A DNA stretch of 5,286 nucleotides from assembly GCA_947457715.1 (NCBI GenBank), contig CANGXK010000202.1:1-5286 (forward strand). The letters run 5' to 3'. The stretch comes from Gemmatimonadota bacterium. GTDB lineage: Bacteria > Gemmatimonadota > Gemmatimonadetes > Gemmatimonadales > Gemmatimonadaceae. The notes below the pieces were generated by a model. That model was given only the letters and a program-made list of their open reading frames with translations. It was not told the origin of the DNA and searched no databases. A program made the position numbers and the translations under genes. Positions 5,222 through 5,286 of this stretch are shown here, piece after piece; position 1 is the first letter of the stretch, and the number at the start of each line of letters is the position of its first letter.

Positions 5222-5286
5222 GTGAACGCCTCACGATTCCGCAACCCGCGCGCGCCGTACTGGATCCACTGTCTCTTCGCGTTGAG
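5222..5286 (+). CDS. Possible start of a further gene, cut by the window edge
   Basis: After the in-frame stop at 5204-5206, a GTG at 5222 opens a frame of at least 21 codons to the right edge, reading VNASRFRNPRAPYWIHCLFA. The P-x-A/S-P-Y-W-x pattern near the N-terminus recalls the first strand of the DNA-binding domain of tyrosine recombinases (phage-type integrases). With so few residues this is only a suggestion. No strong Shine-Dalgarno is visible. It is on the far side of the inverted repeat, so it may belong to the flanking chromosome or to an adjacent element. Confidence 0.3.
   Translation, partial: MNASRFRNPRAPYWIHCLFAL

Overview
The window is high-GC and mosaic, and looks like an accessory region of a Gram-negative environmental bacterium. 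The genus cannot be fixed: Gemmatimonadota, Acidobacteriota and Pseudomonadota all carry such cassettes, insertion sequences and secreted-protein families. There are three blocks. (1) Positions 1-1516 hold two convergent glycosyltransferase genes whose 3' ends overlap by 13 bp. They suggest a surface-polysaccharide locus. (2) Positions about 1560-5135 are a mobile block bounded by inverted copies of one repeat. (3) Positions 5136-5286 are mostly non-coding, with the possible first codons of a further gene at the right edge.

The mobile block contains four things. An IS21-like terminus (1629-1678) abuts the left repeat. Next comes the C-terminal stub of an IS481-type transposase with its right end (1732-2062). 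In the middle is a short run of integron-type gene cassettes, all read on the minus strand (2168-4198). Last is a decayed IS1182-family transposase (4355-about 5028).

Read on the minus strand, the cassettes are: a MerB-like organomercurial lyase homologue, attC, a small exported protein of unknown function, attC, an ABM-fold (quinol monooxygenase-like) protein, and half an attC. Each gene stops 22-80 nt before the R'' box of an attC-like site, and the next gene starts 19-83 nt after the R' box. No integron integrase or attI is visible. Both outer ends of the array are cut by insertion-sequence remnants, so it looks like a stranded cassette cluster.

The points most worth a second look are the MerB homologue, which keeps both catalytic cysteines but has Gly where classical MerB has Asp99; the inverted repeat enclosing the whole block; two compensating frameshifts at T-runs in the IS1182 transposase; and the IS21-like end starting exactly where the left repeat stops. 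All family assignments come from recalled motifs and were not checked by database search.
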